From Candidatus Iainarchaeum sp. (GTDB lineage Archaea > Iainarchaeota > Iainarchaeia > Iainarchaeales > JAAZKV01): DNA of 13,482 nt. Position numbers and translations under genes: made by a program. The notes below the pieces were generated by a model, which was not told the DNA's origin, made no database searches, and saw only the letters and a program-made list of their open reading frames with translations. The stretch is from NCBI GenBank assembly GCA_028690725.1, contig JAQVAR010000015.1, forward strand, positions 1 to 13,482, read 5' to 3'. Positions 12,661 to 13,482 of the stretch are shown in pieces; position 1 is the first letter of the stretch, and every line of letters begins with the position of its first letter.

Positions 12661-12674
12661 CGGCGGGGGTATAT
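12661..12674. repeat. GC-rich 14-mer, copy 2
   Basis: CGGCGGGGGTATAT, one mismatch from 9077-9090, 10 nt beyond the relE stop. A loose match (TCTNNAGTAAT) lies about 30 nt to the left in both copies. Confidence 0.5.
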
Positions 12675-12683
12675 TAGTTTTAG

Positions 12684-12944
12684 TTATTTGTATGCTTCAT
12701 CATGGTGTTTGAATTCGCTTAGAATTATTTGAGTTTTTTCTACTTTAAACATTAATACAAAGCTTCCTACATGCACTCGTTTGTATTGGTTCATTGGGGC
12801 TCTTAGATTTTTGAAGTGTTGTAGTTCTTCATAGGTTAATTGAGACAATTGGATAATCTTTTTTTCGAGTGCTCTAAATAAGGCGGCGTCTTTTTTCTTT
12901 AATTTTGTTAATGTGTCCAAAATTAGACTTGACTCTATATTCAT
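12684..12944 (-). CDS. relE: RelE/ParE-superfamily toxin
   Basis: An 86-aa basic protein with the RelE-like layout: two N-terminal helices (ESSLILDTLTKLKKKDAALF and ALEKKIIQLSQL), then NQYKRVHVGSFVLMFKVEKT and IILSEFKHHDEAYK, matching the beta-sheet core and the C-terminal H-x-x-x-x-Y ending of archaeal RelE. RelE toxins cleave mRNA on the ribosome; ParE relatives poison gyrase, and the sequence alone does not separate these, although archaeal relatives are usually ribosome-dependent RNases. The start overlaps the antitoxin stop (ATGA), the classic coupled order with antitoxin first. Confidence 0.78.
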   Translation of the reverse strand: MNIESSLILDTLTKLKKKDAALFRALEKKIIQLSQLTYEELQHFKNLRAPMNQYKRVHVGSFVLMFKVEKTQIILSEFKHHDEAYK

Positions 12945-13246
12945 AATTTGTCACACATTTGTTTAAAGTCACTAGGAGTCATGGTTTTTCTTTTTCCAAT
13001 TGCAATTTCTTTAGAAACTTTTTCTGTTTTGTTTATTATTTTTTTAAATAATTCATCTTTTATTTCTCTGTTATCTTCAAATACGATTTCAGATATTTCT
13101 TCTATTTTTTTCATAGTATTCATTCTTTGCAAATCAATTAATGTTTCTGCAAAAGCTTTTCTTGCAACAGAACTCCAATTAATCCAATCCGTTTTATCCA
13201 TTTTTTGTTTTAATTCAGTAGGCACTGAAAGAGTCATAGTGGGCAT
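12941..13246 (-). CDS. Ribbon-helix-helix antitoxin
   Basis: A 101-aa protein. The N terminus MPTMTLSVPTELKQKMDK gives the DNA-contacting beta strand and first helix of a ribbon-helix-helix fold, and WINWSSVARKAFAETL the second helix. The rest is charged helix (KIEEISEIV ... DELFKKIINKTEKVSKEIA), ending MTPSDFKQMCDKL, which would wrap the toxin. I chose ATG 13246 over the longer upstream frame because a perfect GGAGG (13256-13260) sits 9 nt upstream and a TATA box a further ~35 nt up. The protein presumably represses its own promoter together with the toxin. Confidence 0.8.
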   Translation of the reverse strand: MPTMTLSVPTELKQKMDKTDWINWSSVARKAFAETLIDLQRMNTMKKIEEISEIVFEDNREIKDELFKKIINKTEKVSKEIAIGKRKTMTPSDFKQMCDKL

Positions 13247-13255
13247 AAAAACATT

Positions 13256-13310
13256 CCTCCAAATAATACACTTACTATACTTATACACACAGAATATATT
13301 TAAAAAGGTT
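13256..13310 (-). promoter_or_regulatory. Promoter and ribosome-binding site of the toxin-antitoxin operon
   Basis: Minus-strand TATA TTTAAATATA (13295-13304) preceded by AACCTTTT (BRE-like), a predicted start near 13272 and Shine-Dalgarno GGAGG (13256-13260). Two ACTTA elements ten bases apart (near 13269-13283) lie just past the TATA box and may be antitoxin operator half-sites. Confidence 0.5.
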
Positions 13311-13429
13311 TTTAGGCACAATAATATTATTGGATTAGTGCTAAAAGCAAATAAAAAAAATAAGTAAAATAAACGAAACCTATTATTACCCGGCTGGGAT
13401 ATAAAAAAAATCATTTTTTAAAATTAATA

Positions 13430-13482
13430 TCATTTTTTTATTAAAAATACTAGCACAATTATTGCACCAACCATTGATAGAA
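13430..13482 (-). CDS. C-terminal end of a possible membrane protein (partial)
   Basis: The last 17 codons of a minus-strand frame entering from the right edge: LSMVGAIIVLVFLIKK, then TGA (13430-13432). A hydrophobic segment ending in two lysines is typical of a final membrane anchor. Downstream on the same strand are A/T-rich sequence and a T8 tract (complement of 13403-13410), fitting a gene end. Too short to identify. Confidence 0.35.
   Translation of the reverse strand, partial: LSMVGAIIVLVFLIKK

Noticed and set aside
12948..13367. 139-codon plus-strand frame
   Set aside because: Antisense shadow of the antitoxin gene, which has its own Shine-Dalgarno, TATA and fold signature.
13246..13414. 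Longer antitoxin start
   Set aside because: The extension runs through the TATA box and Shine-Dalgarno and is hydrophobic low-complexity sequence; ATG 13246 has GGAGG at the right distance.

Overview
The window looks like a piece of an AT-rich archaeal chromosome, probably from a small-genome DPANN-type lineage (Woesearchaeota/Pacearchaeota-like; the exact placement is an inference). Archaeal signs are a tRNA-Glu intron with a textbook bulge-helix-bulge, TATA boxes 25-30 nt upstream of start codons, tRNA genes without encoded CCA, an archaeal PheT fragment, an AdkA-type adenylate kinase remnant and several archaeal winged-helix proteins. Strong Shine-Dalgarno sequences are also present inside operons.

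Region 1 (1-4415) is a tight plus-strand operon: the end of a histidyl-tRNA synthetase, a short-form HisG, an unusual HisA-HisI-HisE three-domain fusion, a SLOG-fold nucleotide-binding protein and an M20 metallohydrolase. The last four genes overlap by 4 nt or lie within 3 nt of each other. HisG and the HisE, HisI and HisA domains cover the first four steps of histidine synthesis from PRPP, and HisRS consumes the product.

Region 2 (4412-8128) holds small housekeeping and regulatory genes and three tRNA genes. There are two winged-helix proteins diverging from a palindromic TATA box, tRNA-Thr(GGT), a candidate structured small RNA, a catalytically altered RpiA-like protein, a CAT-anticodon tRNA (minus strand), a DUF116 cysteine-rich protein, a HAD phosphatase (minus) and an intron-containing tRNA-Glu(CTC). 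Two of the three tRNAs carry a paired substitution at the elbow (A18/G55 instead of G18/U55). Short perfect hairpins with AAA (or TTT) triloops recur in the gaps.

Region 3 (about 8187-13482) is accessory. An IS200/IS605 element has landed in a small gene. Next comes a 548-aa helix-turn-helix/nucleotidyltransferase protein that diverges, from an exactly symmetric promoter-operator, from a truncated and frameshifted AdkA-like gene. Then follow a solitary insertion-sequence-end-like hairpin, a PheT C-terminal fragment fused head-on to a truncated DDE transposase, and a RelE-type toxin-antitoxin pair. Two near-identical GC-rich 14-mers (9077 and 12661) bracket most of this debris. The best candidate for an undescribed system is the HTH-nucleotidyltransferase gene with its symmetric operator and kinase-like partner.
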